NCBI GenBank assembly: GCA_019058315.1
Contig: JAHPZH010000008.1
Coordinates: forward strand, 1-64,000
From: Candidatus Helarchaeota archaeon
GTDB lineage: Archaea > Asgardarchaeota > Lokiarchaeia > Helarchaeales > RDOG01
Direction of reading: 5' to 3'
DNA length: 64,000 nt
Shown here: positions 1 to 8,916 of the stretch, one piece after another
Layout of the letters: every line of letters begins with the position of its first letter
Position numbering within the stretch: position 1 is the first letter of the stretch
Translations under genes and position numbers: made by a program
Notes under the pieces: generated by a model
The model's database searches: none
The model's input: only the letters and a program-made list of their open reading frames with translations
What the model was told of the DNA's origin: nothing

Positions 1-1
1 T

Positions 2-64
2 AAAATAATTTTAATACCTGTAAAAGATATTTCTGAAATTGAATCAAAAAATAAAGGAAAATAA
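2..64 (+). CDS. C-terminal tail of a gene entering from the left
   Basis: From base 2 the frame is open for 20 codons and ends in TAA at 62-64. The residues alternate hydrophobic and charged in a protein-like way (IILIPVKDISEIES, then Lys-rich). Only the end of the gene lies in the window, so no family can be named. It could equally be chance, since open stretches of this length are common in AT-rich DNA. Confidence 0.35.
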   Translation, partial: KIILIPVKDISEIESKNKGK

Positions 65-474
65 AATAGCTAAAACTTTTGTCCTAAAAGCGCGAAATTT
101 TTAAGGAGATCTTTTTGGTTAAATTACTATTTTTAGAGAGATTCTTTACATAAGCAACATTTTAGATTTTTTTGTCGATTTCGCCCTTTTTTATTTTTTA
201 TACTTTTGAAATAAACATCATTGTTTTTATAAGTCATTTTTGTCCTAAATATAAATCTAGAAATACATAAGTTGATTCAGATATTCTAGAATATGTAAAC
301 CGCCAGAAAATCCAAAAAATATATAATAAAGTTAAATGATATATGATTAAATAAAGAATATTCTGTTTGAACTTGAATTTATTCACTATACAAAATTTAT
401 CAATTAAAAAAAAATGTGAAAAAAAGATTATAATAGAATATTTAAAAATTTAAAAAATTATTGGACTGATACAT
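65..474. other. Intergenic region, no gene seen
   Basis: No convincing coding frame on either strand. It holds a perfect 14-base palindrome, ATATTCTAGAATAT, at 281-294, and a 12-base direct repeat, TTTTGTCCTAAA, once near 77 and again near 239. In DNA this AT-rich, short palindromes are weak evidence of an operator. The region presumably carries the promoter of the gene starting at 475. Confidence 0.4.
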
Positions 475-1737
475 ATGAATTATCAAGATAAAGAGCTAAT
501 TCGAAATAAAAAAAGGATACATTCGGTTTTTTATGAGGGGAAATTAAATAGATGTCCACTTCATGAAGAAGTTAATACAGTATGCCAAAAAATTGACTTA
601 ATAAAAGAGAAAATTGAGTCCAATAAAATCCATGGTTTTTTTATGTATCAATTCTCAAAGAAATCTAGATGGTTTAAAAGACCAGATAAAAAATATCAAA
701 AAGAAATAAATAAAATTAAAGAATTAATCAATGAAATTAATAAAGATCCGATTGTTAATATAGAATTTTTGCCAAGAACTACTACTTTTGATGTAAAAAC
801 TTGTGAATTTTGTAAAATTATTAGATCATCAGATTTTGGTTTGGCTCTTTTAACTCCATGGAATCCTAATGTTTATTTAGAAATAGGGATGTTTCTTTCA
901 TTAGGAAAAAAAGTAATTTTTTTTAATAATGAGAAGATATCAAAAAAAGCTCCTTTTGATATAACTCCTTATTTTTATTTACCATTTAGTAATTTATTAG
1001 AGTTGGAAACAAATTGGAATCAAAATATACCCCACTTTATTGAGCGATTAAAAAATTTTTATTTAAAACCCACTATTGAAGAACTTATTCTGCTCATTCC
1101 AGATAAAGAAGGATACAAATTAGTTGAAAAACTAGTTCGTGAAATATATAAAAATTTTCTAGATGGTGTACATTGGAAGGTATATTGTAAGTCTAAATTT
1201 TTAATATGTTATTTATTGACAATAGGAAGAGATTTTTCAAAAATGGGAACTGAACCTAATTTAACAACTTTAACTGGAGATTTTTCTGAGATGGAAGTAA
1301 GAAATTTTCTTTTTTCGGATATTATTGATTCTGCTTCAAATTTAGGATTTCCTGAAATTATTCCAAAACTAAAAGAGATCGCGGAACTGATTCGAAAACT
1401 TAATATTAAAGAAATAATTTTTCAGTGGACAGATAATAAAATTATTGACGAAATTTTAAAAGATTATATTGAACAAAATTTTCATCCAAAACAACATGCA
1501 AGATTCAATTTTAAATTTTTAAATCATCATGAAGGATGGATAAAAGAATTTGGATTTGAACAAAAGGAATGGCTTGCTAATCATAATCTCTTGAATAAGG
1601 ATAACGAGGAAAAAGAGGAATATTATCAAAAACTATTAATTGATTGTAGAAATAAAATTACTAATTCAGTTGCAAATGAAATGATGGATTTAGCATTTTA
1701 TTTTTTCGAGAAATTTTTCAAAAAATATTCCTTATAA
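475..1737 (+). CDS. NDT/TIR-like nucleotide-binding domain protein, probable defence effector
   Basis: 420 aa. Around residues 110-155 the pattern CEFCKIIRSSDFGLALLTP followed by NPNVYLEIGMFLSLGKKVIF is typical of nucleoside 2-deoxyribosyltransferase/TIR-like Rossmannoid domains: a hydrophobic strand, then N-P-N-V-x-x-E-x-G, then a helix and 'GKxVI'. In the NDT family the Glu of E-x-G is catalytic, and it is present here. An N-terminal charged helical segment holds Cys residues (RCPLHEEVNTVC). The C-terminal 250 residues are helical and unrecognised and may be a sensor. Such domains act as NAD- or nucleotide-cleaving effectors in several antiviral systems; that role here is inferred from fold and the neighbouring STAND and DISARM genes. 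The ATG start lacks a strong SD, so a leaderless transcript is possible. Confidence 0.6.
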   Translation: MNYQDKELIRNKKRIHSVFYEGKLNRCPLHEEVNTVCQKIDLIKEKIESNKIHGFFMYQFSKKSRWFKRPDKKYQKEINKIKELINEINKDPIVNIEFLPRTTTFDVKTCEFCKIIRSSDFGLALLTPWNPNVYLEIGMFLSLGKKVIFFNNEKISKKAPFDITPYFYLPFSNLLELETNWNQNIPHFIERLKNFYLKPTIEELILLIPDKEGYKLVEKLVREIYKNFLDGVHWKVYCKSKFLICYLLTIGRDFSKMGTEPNLTTLTGDFSEMEVRNFLFSDIIDSASNLGFPEIIPKLKEIAELIRKLNIKEIIFQWTDNKIIDEILKDYIEQNFHPKQHARFNFKFLNHHEGWIKEFGFEQKEWLANHNLLNKDNEEKEEYYQKLLIDCRNKITNSVANEMMDLAFYFFEKFFKKYSL

Positions 1738-1780
1738 TCAACCTTATAATTCTTCTATCTTAGGTTCCAGACTTAAACTA

Positions 1781-1993
1781 ATGAAAAATGTAAAAATAAG
1801 AACAGATGGAATAAATAAATTAGTAGTGTTACATGATGATATCTATATTACTAATGAATTAGGTGTTAAATTGATAGATTGTGTAATTGACGGGCAGAAG
1901 ATTTGCGAAATTTCAAAAAGCTTAGAGATATCTACTAATGACTGTTTAGAATTCATAATAAGGTTCGTGATTTATGGTATATTACAATTATGA
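1781..1993 (+). CDS. Small PqqD-like (RiPP recognition element-like) protein
   Basis: 70 aa. The pattern fits PqqD-type winged-helix domains: a beta-hairpin (KLVVLHDDIYITNELGVKL), then DGQKICEISKSLEIS and a final helix LEFIIRFVIYGIL. In the family the equivalent stretch is 'L-N-x-x-A-x-x-I-L-x-x-x-D-G-x-x-t-v-x-E-I'. PqqD-like domains bind leader peptides and present them to radical SAM or other modifying enzymes, but stand-alone copies also occur without a peptide substrate. The gene lies 43 bases after the NDT/TIR-like gene on the same strand and is probably co-transcribed with it. Its last 6 bases overlap the stop of the convergent LRR gene. No precursor peptide was found beside it. Function is not known. 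Confidence 0.5.
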   Translation: MKNVKIRTDGINKLVVLHDDIYITNELGVKLIDCVIDGQKICEISKSLEISTNDCLEFIIRFVIYGILQL

Positions 1994-4900
1994 TATCGTC
2001 TTATCTTCATTAAAAATTTCCTCATATATTTCAGTTGCCATGTCACACAATTCTTCATCGTTTCTTAATATTTCAAACAATTTTTTAAGTTTTGGATTTT
2101 TAACATCTTTTAATTCGATTAAATTACATACCAAGTAATTTTTTATGGGATAATATCTATCTTTAATAAATTCTGTCAATAACGGATAGACTTTCTCAAA
2201 ATATTTTTTCCCAATTTCTATTAACGCTTCAATAACTGCACCACGAACGTGTGGGTTTTCATCTAATATAACAATTTTCAATAAATTAATCACTTCTTCT
2301 GGAAAAGACTGTCCTAATTTTCCTAATCTATTAGCTGTTATAATTCTCACAAAAGATTCCTTATTATGTAAGAAATCAATAAGTAATGGTTTAACATCGT
2401 TAAAATGCATCTTTCCGATTTCGATAATACTTTCAATAATAGCATTTTGTACTTCCTTCCATTCTATTCCCGTTCTGATACAGTAACTTGTATTTTCAGG
2501 GTCTTCAAATATCTCTTGAAACAAACTTAAAATTTTCTGGGGTTCATATATTGCAAATTCACGGAGAAGATTAATAGTTAATTCATAAGACTCTCTCTTT
2601 TTTATAGCTTTTTTAAAGAATGGAGAAGTCTTATTTATCTGTTTTACACCAGTAACATATAAAATAAATAATATATTTGAAATAATACTTGGAACAACCA
2701 TTGGATCTTCATTTTGCATAATTCGTTCCAAGGTTGGAGAAATAAGTTCGAAATTTTCTTTTCCAATTTTTCCAAATATATAAGAGATAATTTCTCGCGT
2801 TGGAACTTCAACTTCCAAGAATAAATCTTCAAATAGTGGAATTAAGAATACTACATCATCAAAATAATGTTCGAAAATCGCTTCAAAAATTCCCTCCCAG
2901 TATTGTACATGACCATAAATTATTTTTTCTCCCCGCAATTCAAAATAGGGCTTAGTTCTTTTTAAGAAATGTTTTATATTAATTCTTTTTAATTGGCTAT
3001 ATTTTTCAAGTAATTTATTAATAATCCGCAAATAGAAATCTTGAAAATAAGTCAAGGATAAATTTGGAATAAAACAAAGTGTTAAAAGTAAGACCCTTTC
3101 ATTAAAATTGAAATCACAAAACCAATTTTTAACCGTTCTTTTAATATATTTTGCATTTTCAATTGCTTTATGTAAAGTGAGTTTATCTGTTAAAACTTTT
3201 TTCAATTCCTCTTCGACAAATTCTTTATAATTATGTGGAAACCTCAAGTTGTGAATAATATCATTTTTTACTTCATTGGCATAGTTATATTCTTTCTTGT
3301 CAATAGTCTTCTTTTTAAAATAATATTTTAAATGATTTTCTAAAATCTGATATAAATGATTATCTGAATATGATTTTTCTACCTCCAGAACAACACTTAA
3401 ATCATCAATTTTCGATTTTGGATATTCAGCAAATCTTGTCCTTCTTCTCTTAACTGATTCTAATATTTCAACTCTTGTGGTCAGAATGACATAGTTATTA
3501 AAAATGGGATTTGAAATATTTAATATTCTTCTAAATTTATCACCTTTTGAAAGATCAAGAGTAGTACTACCAAAATAATCATCAAAAATTATAATTGCAT
3601 TTCTAAAGGCATTATAGTCTATATTTGAGCTGGGTTTAATAAAAAATAATTGATTTATATTTTTATTTTTTTGTTTTATATCAAATGCAAGATACATTGC
3701 AGTTGCAGTTTTTCCAATATTTGCTGGTCCTGATATAAGTAAAAATCTATTTTTTAATAATTTTTCAATCATACTTTGATAACCTTCAGGCTTGACGTAT
3801 ACATCTTCTACTCTTCTATAATCGATATAATCGGGATGCTTATCATTAAGTTCTAGTGTTTTTAATTGCTCACTCAATTCTATTTTTAATTCTTTCTTTG
3901 CAACCTTTGAATCGGTGAAATCTAAAGTCTTAATTGAATGTAAAAGAAATGCCCCCACCACATCCGCTGCATAAGGTTGCCATTTTTTATCGTGATCAGG
4001 TTTTTTATATGTATCACCAAAATCTGAAATTGCCCTTACTACCAAGATTTCGGGTCTGACTTCCGTAATTCCTCGGAGTATTGGGTATGCTGCGCCTGCG
4101 CTCTCCATCTCAACCCCTGCGATTTTAAGACTCTTCAATTCTTCAGAAAGGTATTTTCTAAGATTTGATTCTGGATCTCCGCTAATCTTTTCACCACTTG
4201 CAATTGAATACGCCCAATGGCATGTTTGAATATTTTTATTTTCTTTAGGTCTAGAAATCGTAATTTCATCAGTCCAATTTGGATTAGTACCCTCAAAATA
4301 TGATCTTAGTCGTTGACGAACCCAGCTACTTGCGGGATAAACTCTAGGTCTATAATCAATATTCCCATTTTGTTCTTTCTGAATTTCATAATAAATTATC
4401 TGGTCTGCAACAATAATATCACCTAATTGAAGGTGAGAGAACCTTTCCTTTAATCCACCAGCAATTCCACATACAATAAAAATTTTTGGTTTAAATTTGT
4501 TTAAAAATTTAGTTGTCAAAGTACTTGCTGAAATATTTCCGTACTCTGGTAGCGAATAAATCGCAATTCTTATTTTTTGCCCATTAAAATTAGTAATTTC
4601 CCCAAAATTTACAATATATTCTCCAAACTGGGCAATTTCTTCAACATTTTCAAGTCTATTAATTATTGGTTTCAATTCTAAAATCATTGGTGTCAATATT
4701 AGGATATCAATACTTTGTTCTTTATCCAAAATCCCTTCATTTTTTTCTATAAAGACTTCATGTATTGCACCTATACCTCTGTTGTAGATTTTTTCATGTT
4801 CTTCACTTAAAGAATTATCCTCGAGTTCTAGTTGATCTAATTTAACAAGTCCCATTAATCCCCCTATTTTAGTGATTCGATTTGATTTTAAATATAAATG

Positions 4901-5548
4901 TTTTAATTCTAAATTTTTACTTAACCCTTGTATTTTTCTAATTTTATTTCCCCTAAAATTTAACACTTTTAATTGTGCCAAATTTTCAATACCTTGTATC
5001 TTAGACAAATGGTTGTTATTAATGTGTAATCTTTCTAACCGTGATAAGTTTTCTAATCCTTCTATTTGCGTTATTTGATTCCAACCTAAGTTTAATTCTT
5101 GTAAATTAGGAAGGTTTCTTAAATTTTCAATTTTTTTAATTTCGTTTTTATAAAGCCATAATATTTCTAATTTAGCTAAATTATCAAATCCCTCTATTAT
5201 ATTTATTTTGTTATTGTTAAGGTCTAAAGTAATTAAATTATTTAGCTTTTCTAGACCCTCTATTTTATTAATGCTATTTCCTCCCATGTATAATTTTTCT
5301 AATCGTGAAAGTTCGTCTAACCCTTCAATTTTTCTAATAGAAGTCATACTTAAATTTAATTCTTTTAATTTTGTAAAAAAACGAATATCTTTTGGAATTC
5401 TTTTTAAAAGAATATAACACAAATTGAGACTGATTACAAAGTTCTTTTTATCAAATGCAAAATTTTCAGACTTTAGATTAAATTTTTTAATTATTTTTTT
5501 TATGTACTTCTTTTCAGGATATTTTTTATAATCTATCACTAATATCAC
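1988..5548 (-). CDS. NLR-like protein: LRR - nucleoside phosphorylase - nSTAND3 NTPase - HEAT
   Basis: 1186 aa. Domains in order: a short N-terminal cap (1-55); about nine SDS22-type LRRs (55-250, repeat L-x-x-L-x-L-x-x-N-x-I-x-x-I-E-G-L); a linker with RGIGAIHE; a PNP/MTA-SAH nucleosidase-like domain (about 280-545) with VCGIAGG, AGVEMESAGAA and RAISDFGD, so its key residues look intact; a P-loop NTPase (about 590-850) with ISGPANIGKTATA and Walker B IIIFDDYFGSTTLD, diagnostic for nSTAND3; and C-terminal HEAT-like repeats containing 'PLLIDFLHNKESFVR'. STAND proteins with PNP effectors are thought to destroy nucleotides on sensing invaders. The first 275 residues align without gaps to the LRR protein at 20733, including the GTG start. 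The sensor would be LRR, HEAT or both. Confidence 0.85.
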   Translation of the reverse strand: MILVIDYKKYPEKKYIKKIIKKFNLKSENFAFDKKNFVISLNLCYILLKRIPKDIRFFTKLKELNLSMTSIRKIEGLDELSRLEKLYMGGNSINKIEGLEKLNNLITLDLNNNKINIIEGFDNLAKLEILWLYKNEIKKIENLRNLPNLQELNLGWNQITQIEGLENLSRLERLHINNNHLSKIQGIENLAQLKVLNFRGNKIRKIQGLSKNLELKHLYLKSNRITKIGGLMGLVKLDQLELEDNSLSEEHEKIYNRGIGAIHEVFIEKNEGILDKEQSIDILILTPMILELKPIINRLENVEEIAQFGEYIVNFGEITNFNGQKIRIAIYSLPEYGNISASTLTTKFLNKFKPKIFIVCGIAGGLKERFSHLQLGDIIVADQIIYYEIQKEQNGNIDYRPRVYPASSWVRQRLRSYFEGTNPNWTDEITISRPKENKNIQTCHWAYSIASGEKISGDPESNLRKYLSEELKSLKIAGVEMESAGAAYPILRGITEVRPEILVVRAISDFGDTYKKPDHDKKWQPYAADVVGAFLLHSIKTLDFTDSKVAKKELKIELSEQLKTLELNDKHPDYIDYRRVEDVYVKPEGYQSMIEKLLKNRFLLISGPANIGKTATAMYLAFDIKQKNKNINQLFFIKPSSNIDYNAFRNAIIIFDDYFGSTTLDLSKGDKFRRILNISNPIFNNYVILTTRVEILESVKRRRTRFAEYPKSKIDDLSVVLEVEKSYSDNHLYQILENHLKYYFKKKTIDKKEYNYANEVKNDIIHNLRFPHNYKEFVEEELKKVLTDKLTLHKAIENAKYIKRTVKNWFCDFNFNERVLLLTLCFIPNLSLTYFQDFYLRIINKLLEKYSQLKRINIKHFLKRTKPYFELRGEKIIYGHVQYWEGIFEAIFEHYFDDVVFLIPLFEDLFLEVEVPTREIISYIFGKIGKENFELISPTLERIMQNEDPMVVPSIISNILFILYVTGVKQINKTSPFFKKAIKKRESYELTINLLREFAIYEPQKILSLFQEIFEDPENTSYCIRTGIEWKEVQNAIIESIIEIGKMHFNDVKPLLIDFLHNKESFVRIITANRLGKLGQSFPEEVINLLKIVILDENPHVRGAVIEALIEIGKKYFEKVYPLLTEFIKDRYYPIKNYLVCNLIELKDVKNPKLKKLFEILRNDEELCDMATEIYEEIFNEDKTIS

Positions 5549-5647
5549 AAATTTTTAATTTATGGATACAATGTATTCAGATTTTTTTTCCAAATTTTTT
5601 GACAATCCCCAACCTATAAAGAGTGAAAATGTATTTATGAACTTATG

Positions 5648-6715
5648 TTATTTAAATTGTCCAAATAACATAAATTCAATTCTTTCTGTAAGCTCGTGAA
5701 ACCCACAAGCAATAGAAATCCTTAATGCTTCTTCTAGACAATCAAGTGCTCTTTTTAATTCGTTCATTTGCTGAAAAATAAGAGCAAGAATAGTAAGTTC
5801 TTCAACTACATCTTCCATATTTCGTTCCCTGCGATCTTTTTCTAGGATTTTTTCAAAATATTTTAATGATTCTTCGAAATTATCATTAAATAGAGAAACA
5901 AACCCATTCATAAACTTATCAAATTTCCCTTTATTATGTTGATATTCATGATCTTGTGGAATAAACACAAAAATAAGAAGAATTATTATTGTGATGAATA
6001 AAAGACGTAACTTTGCATCAGCTAAGTCTACTATTGTATAAATACTTGAACTCTTAGTTGTCAATTGAAATTCATCATTGTTAATTATTTTAATACAATC
6101 AAGTGAAGGAATATGGTAAATGTCCTCGCTCGTTAAATCATTTAATAGCTTTATAAATTCCCCATTAATATTAAATAGTATTTTCATAGCGTTTTCATAA
6201 TTTAATTCCCCAATTTTATCGACTTCACCATCTGATAATATGATTTTTGCGATTTTTATTAGTACAAAAGCAAATATTTCTTTACAATCAAGGAAAATCT
6301 CGACCTCATCTTTTAATGCCGTTTTACGTTGAACTGTTTTTTGATGGTCATTTATATAATCTACTAACTTATCATATTTTGAAAAAAAGAAGTTTGACTC
6401 TTGTTCTCTAACTTTCATTTGATTTACAAAGGAATCTTCAAAATATTTATTAATTAAATCATAAATTTCTCTCGGTGTCAATTCTCCAAAAATATCAGAA
6501 TCTTCTTCAGAGTCTAACCAATCGATTTTCAATTTTTGAGCTGGTCTCTTATAATAATTAATAAAATCCTTGAGATATTCTCGAAATGGTTCTTTAAATT
6601 TATTATAATCAATATTAACATCATCGAAAGAGTTTTTTTTATTATTTCTCTTCATACAGCATTTTTTATATTTTTTTCCACTACCACATGGACAGGGGTC
6701 ATTTCTTTTTACCAT
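5648..6715 (-). CDS. SEC-C motif protein with helical/TPR-like C-terminus
   Basis: 355 aa from ATG 6715; an upstream in-frame TTG at 6724 is possible. It begins directly with a SEC-C zinc motif, NDPCPCGSGKKYKKCC (C-x-C-x8-C-C). SEC-C is a small metal-binding module first seen in SecA and often attached to nucleases or defence proteins. The middle is helical. Residues about 235-260 are hydrophobic (LLFITIIILLIFVFI) and could be one membrane segment. The C-terminal 100 residues form two or three TPR-like helical hairpins (FNDNFEESLKYFEKIL; LKRALDCLEEALRI). Function unknown; the setting in the defence island is the only hint. The ATG lies about 10 bases after an AAAGGA-type site. Confidence 0.65.
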   Translation of the reverse strand: MVKRNDPCPCGSGKKYKKCCMKRNNKKNSFDDVNIDYNKFKEPFREYLKDFINYYKRPAQKLKIDWLDSEEDSDIFGELTPREIYDLINKYFEDSFVNQMKVREQESNFFFSKYDKLVDYINDHQKTVQRKTALKDEVEIFLDCKEIFAFVLIKIAKIILSDGEVDKIGELNYENAMKILFNINGEFIKLLNDLTSEDIYHIPSLDCIKIINNDEFQLTTKSSSIYTIVDLADAKLRLLFITIIILLIFVFIPQDHEYQHNKGKFDKFMNGFVSLFNDNFEESLKYFEKILEKDRRERNMEDVVEELTILALIFQQMNELKRALDCLEEALRISIACGFHELTERIEFMLFGQFK

Positions 6716-6738
6716 TTTGTTCAATCCTTTATTTTTTG

Positions 6739-7617
6739 TTATATCTTATCAATCAATCTTCCACAATATTCACACCTGCAAGGTGGTCTTGTTTCTAGCG
6801 GAGCACCGCATTCGGGGCATTTTACACCAGAAATTATGGTTTCTCTTGGTTGAGAGGGGGTCGTTGAAACTATAGGTGTGCTTTCCTTTTCTACCACACT
6901 TTTCCGCCGAGTTATTATCAAAATTACTGCTATTATAATACCTATTAAGGCAATAATTCCGATTATAACTCCTAATAGAAGGGGAGTCGAATTATTAGTT
7001 CCAATTAGATTGCTTAATAAAATAAGTGTCATCAGATCTGTATATGGATCTGGTAAATCCCCAATAAACCCCACTTTGTAATCCAATGAGAGTATTGGTA
7101 TGCTTATACTTAAAGCATGAATAACCAAATAATATGTATCAACTACCGTTATTTCATAGTTCATCGAACCATAAGATTCGTAAGGACCGCCACCCACATT
7201 ATCACAATATATTTCCACTAAAGGTGTGTATGGTTGAGCTGCTTGAAGCTGTGCATATTGTGCTGAATTAAGAAATTCTATATGTAATAGACCAGTTCCA
7301 GTTACCACATTTTGGCAATAAAACGTTAAATTATCCCCGACTTGAAAATTGGAGACATCATAATCAACTGAAATTGCAGAGGTTAAAGAAGCCCAATAAT
7401 AAGTGGCATTACTAATATTTTCATGAATATAGTCGCCAACATATAATTGTTTAAAAAGAGGGTAATATTTCGCATTTGAGCTAAGTAGATAGTCCGACTT
7501 TTCCGAAATTAGTGTTATAGGATTCATTGAAGACATAATCAAAGGTAGTATTGGTAATATAATTAATAATAGACCAATTAATTTCTTATTTGTACCAATT
7601 TTTGGTATTCGACCCAT
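6739..7617 (-). CDS. Two-TM surface protein with cytoplasmic zinc ribbon
   Basis: 292 aa, ATG at 7617 preceded by GGAGG with a 7-base gap. An N-terminal signal-like or anchor helix (KKLIGLLLIILPILPLIM) is followed by an extracellular domain of about 170 residues rich in Tyr, Asn and beta propensity. Next comes a membrane helix (LLLGVIIGIIALIGIIIAVI), a basic stop-transfer (ITRRK), and a C-terminal zinc ribbon: CPECGAPLETRPPCRCEYCG. The same ribbon layout with the unusual 'PPCxCExCG' second half occurs in the protein at 30744. The architecture suggests a membrane-anchored receptor or scaffold with an internal metal-binding tail. No enzyme motif was seen. It lies between the SEC-C gene and the DISARM-type operon on the same strand. 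Confidence 0.7.
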   Translation of the reverse strand: MGRIPKIGTNKKLIGLLLIILPILPLIMSSMNPITLISEKSDYLLSSNAKYYPLFKQLYVGDYIHENISNATYYWASLTSAISVDYDVSNFQVGDNLTFYCQNVVTGTGLLHIEFLNSAQYAQLQAAQPYTPLVEIYCDNVGGGPYESYGSMNYEITVVDTYYLVIHALSISIPILSLDYKVGFIGDLPDPYTDLMTLILLSNLIGTNNSTPLLLGVIIGIIALIGIIIAVILIITRRKSVVEKESTPIVSTTPSQPRETIISGVKCPECGAPLETRPPCRCEYCGRLIDKI

Positions 7618-7719
7618 TTTTTTTCCTCCACTTGTATTTATAATTCTTCATATTAATAAAATTTAATAATAATTGAAGTTTTAACAAATTATTTTCTAAT
7701 GTGTTAAATAAAAGTATTC

Positions 7720-8916
7720 TTAAGCATCAGGAAGCCAAAATTCTATACAATAATCTTCTAATAATTGTATTTTCTCTGTTTTTGTCTTTAATTTTTTAAA
7801 TTCACTAACTAAATCAAGACCAGCTCTTTTTCTTTCAAACTCATTCGAGTAAAAAGGGAGTCTATATCTGATACATATATTTTGGCGTCGAATATGTCTT
7901 CCAAACTTTCTTACTTTACGATCATTCCACCCAGTCTTTTTATGTATATAGTAAGAAGTGTCCTTCTGATATTTTCGATGTCCGTCAAATTTATCATATG
8001 TCTGGTCTAATGGTCGATACCGACAATTTGTAATTTGAATTTTCCATTCCCAACACTTTTTTCTTTTTTTTTCCATTTCTTCAAAGGGTATCTCAAAATT
8101 ATATAACATAAATATAGATATTTCTCTTTTTGGAAATTTCGCTTCTAGCAATAAATCGATTTGTTCTTTTATTTCTGGATATTCATCATATCCCCTATCC
8201 CAAGCTATCTTAGGGTATACAAATCCTGCCTTTTTTAATTTTTTAGCAAGATATGGTTTTTTCTGAAGAATTTTTCCATCAAAGCCACATTGTGCCTCAC
8301 ATCTCTTAATCTGTCCATGTGTCTTTAAAAAAATTAGCTCATTTAAAATCCTTGATATATGGGGATTACCCAATAGATTATCATCATAAAACAAAACAGT
8401 ATCCTTAAAAACTTCTCCATCAATAGAAGCCTTACATTTAAACTCCGGTTCAATCTTCCAGGCTCCACAATATGAACATTTTCTGATACAACCTCTACTA
8501 GAATGTAAAATTTGAGTTTTATTTCCATTTCCTAATAATTCATACAATGGAATACATTTTTCAGCCTCTTCATGTCTCCCGACAAATACTTCATCACATT
8601 GAGTATATTCCTTACAATGGTGCGGCATCAAAGTTGCATATATTCCACCAACAATAATTTTTGCATCTGGAAATAATGAACGATAATGACTTACTGCCTC
8701 TTTTACATATTTAGACCAATATGTATATTCTGATGTAACATTGATTTCTTGGGGATTGAACGGAATTTCATTTATATCTAATAGACCTCTTGCTAAATAA
8801 ACTACATGGTTTTGCTTTTCATGATAAGCTCCAAGTTTTAATAATCCAATAGGAATATGTTTATTTCTTTGTTTCCCAGGTCTTGGAAATTTGGGCTCAA
8901 CCAATAAAATATTCAT
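7720..8916 (-). CDS. Radical SAM protein with B12-binding-like N-terminus, last gene of the DISARM-type operon
   Basis: 398 aa. N-terminal 115 residues resemble the Rossmann-type B12-binding domain of class B radical SAM enzymes (MNILLVEPKFP start, KIIVGGIYATLMP, then DEVFVGRHEEA), although a clear D-x-H-x-x-G cobalamin motif is not seen. The 4Fe-4S cluster motif C-x3-C-x2-C is at residues about 143-150 (SSRGCIRKCSYCGAW). The C-terminus is basic and Tyr/Arg-rich. Its ATG overlaps the TGA of the DrmE-like gene by 4 bases, so it is translationally coupled to the DISARM-type genes. Substrate unknown. In described DISARM systems this place would be taken by a DNA methyltransferase (DrmMI or DrmMII); none is present in the window. 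A role in modifying DNA, RNA or protein is inference. Confidence 0.75.
   Translation of the reverse strand: MNILLVEPKFPRPGKQRNKHIPIGLLKLGAYHEKQNHVVYLARGLLDINEIPFNPQEINVTSEYTYWSKYVKEAVSHYRSLFPDAKIIVGGIYATLMPHHCKEYTQCDEVFVGRHEEAEKCIPLYELLGNGNKTQILHSSRGCIRKCSYCGAWKIEPEFKCKASIDGEVFKDTVLFYDDNLLGNPHISRILNELIFLKTHGQIKRCEAQCGFDGKILQKKPYLAKKLKKAGFVYPKIAWDRGYDEYPEIKEQIDLLLEAKFPKREISIFMLYNFEIPFEEMEKKRKKCWEWKIQITNCRYRPLDQTYDKFDGHRKYQKDTSYYIHKKTGWNDRKVRKFGRHIRRQNICIRYRLPFYSNEFERKRAGLDLVSEFKKLKTKTEKIQLLEDYCIEFWLPDA

Noticed and set aside
281..294. Palindrome ATATTCTAGAATAT as an operator
   Set aside because: Perfect but short and AT-rich, 180 bases from the nearest start; chance is likely.
4872..5417. Open frames on the plus strand opposite the LRR repeats
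   Set aside because: They are shadows of the LRR repeats of the minus-strand gene; the amino-acid patterns are the mirror of the repeat.
7720..8916. Radical SAM protein as a viperin
   Set aside because: The N-terminal B12-binding-like domain, cluster motif context and lack of a nucleotide kinase neighbour do not fit viperins.
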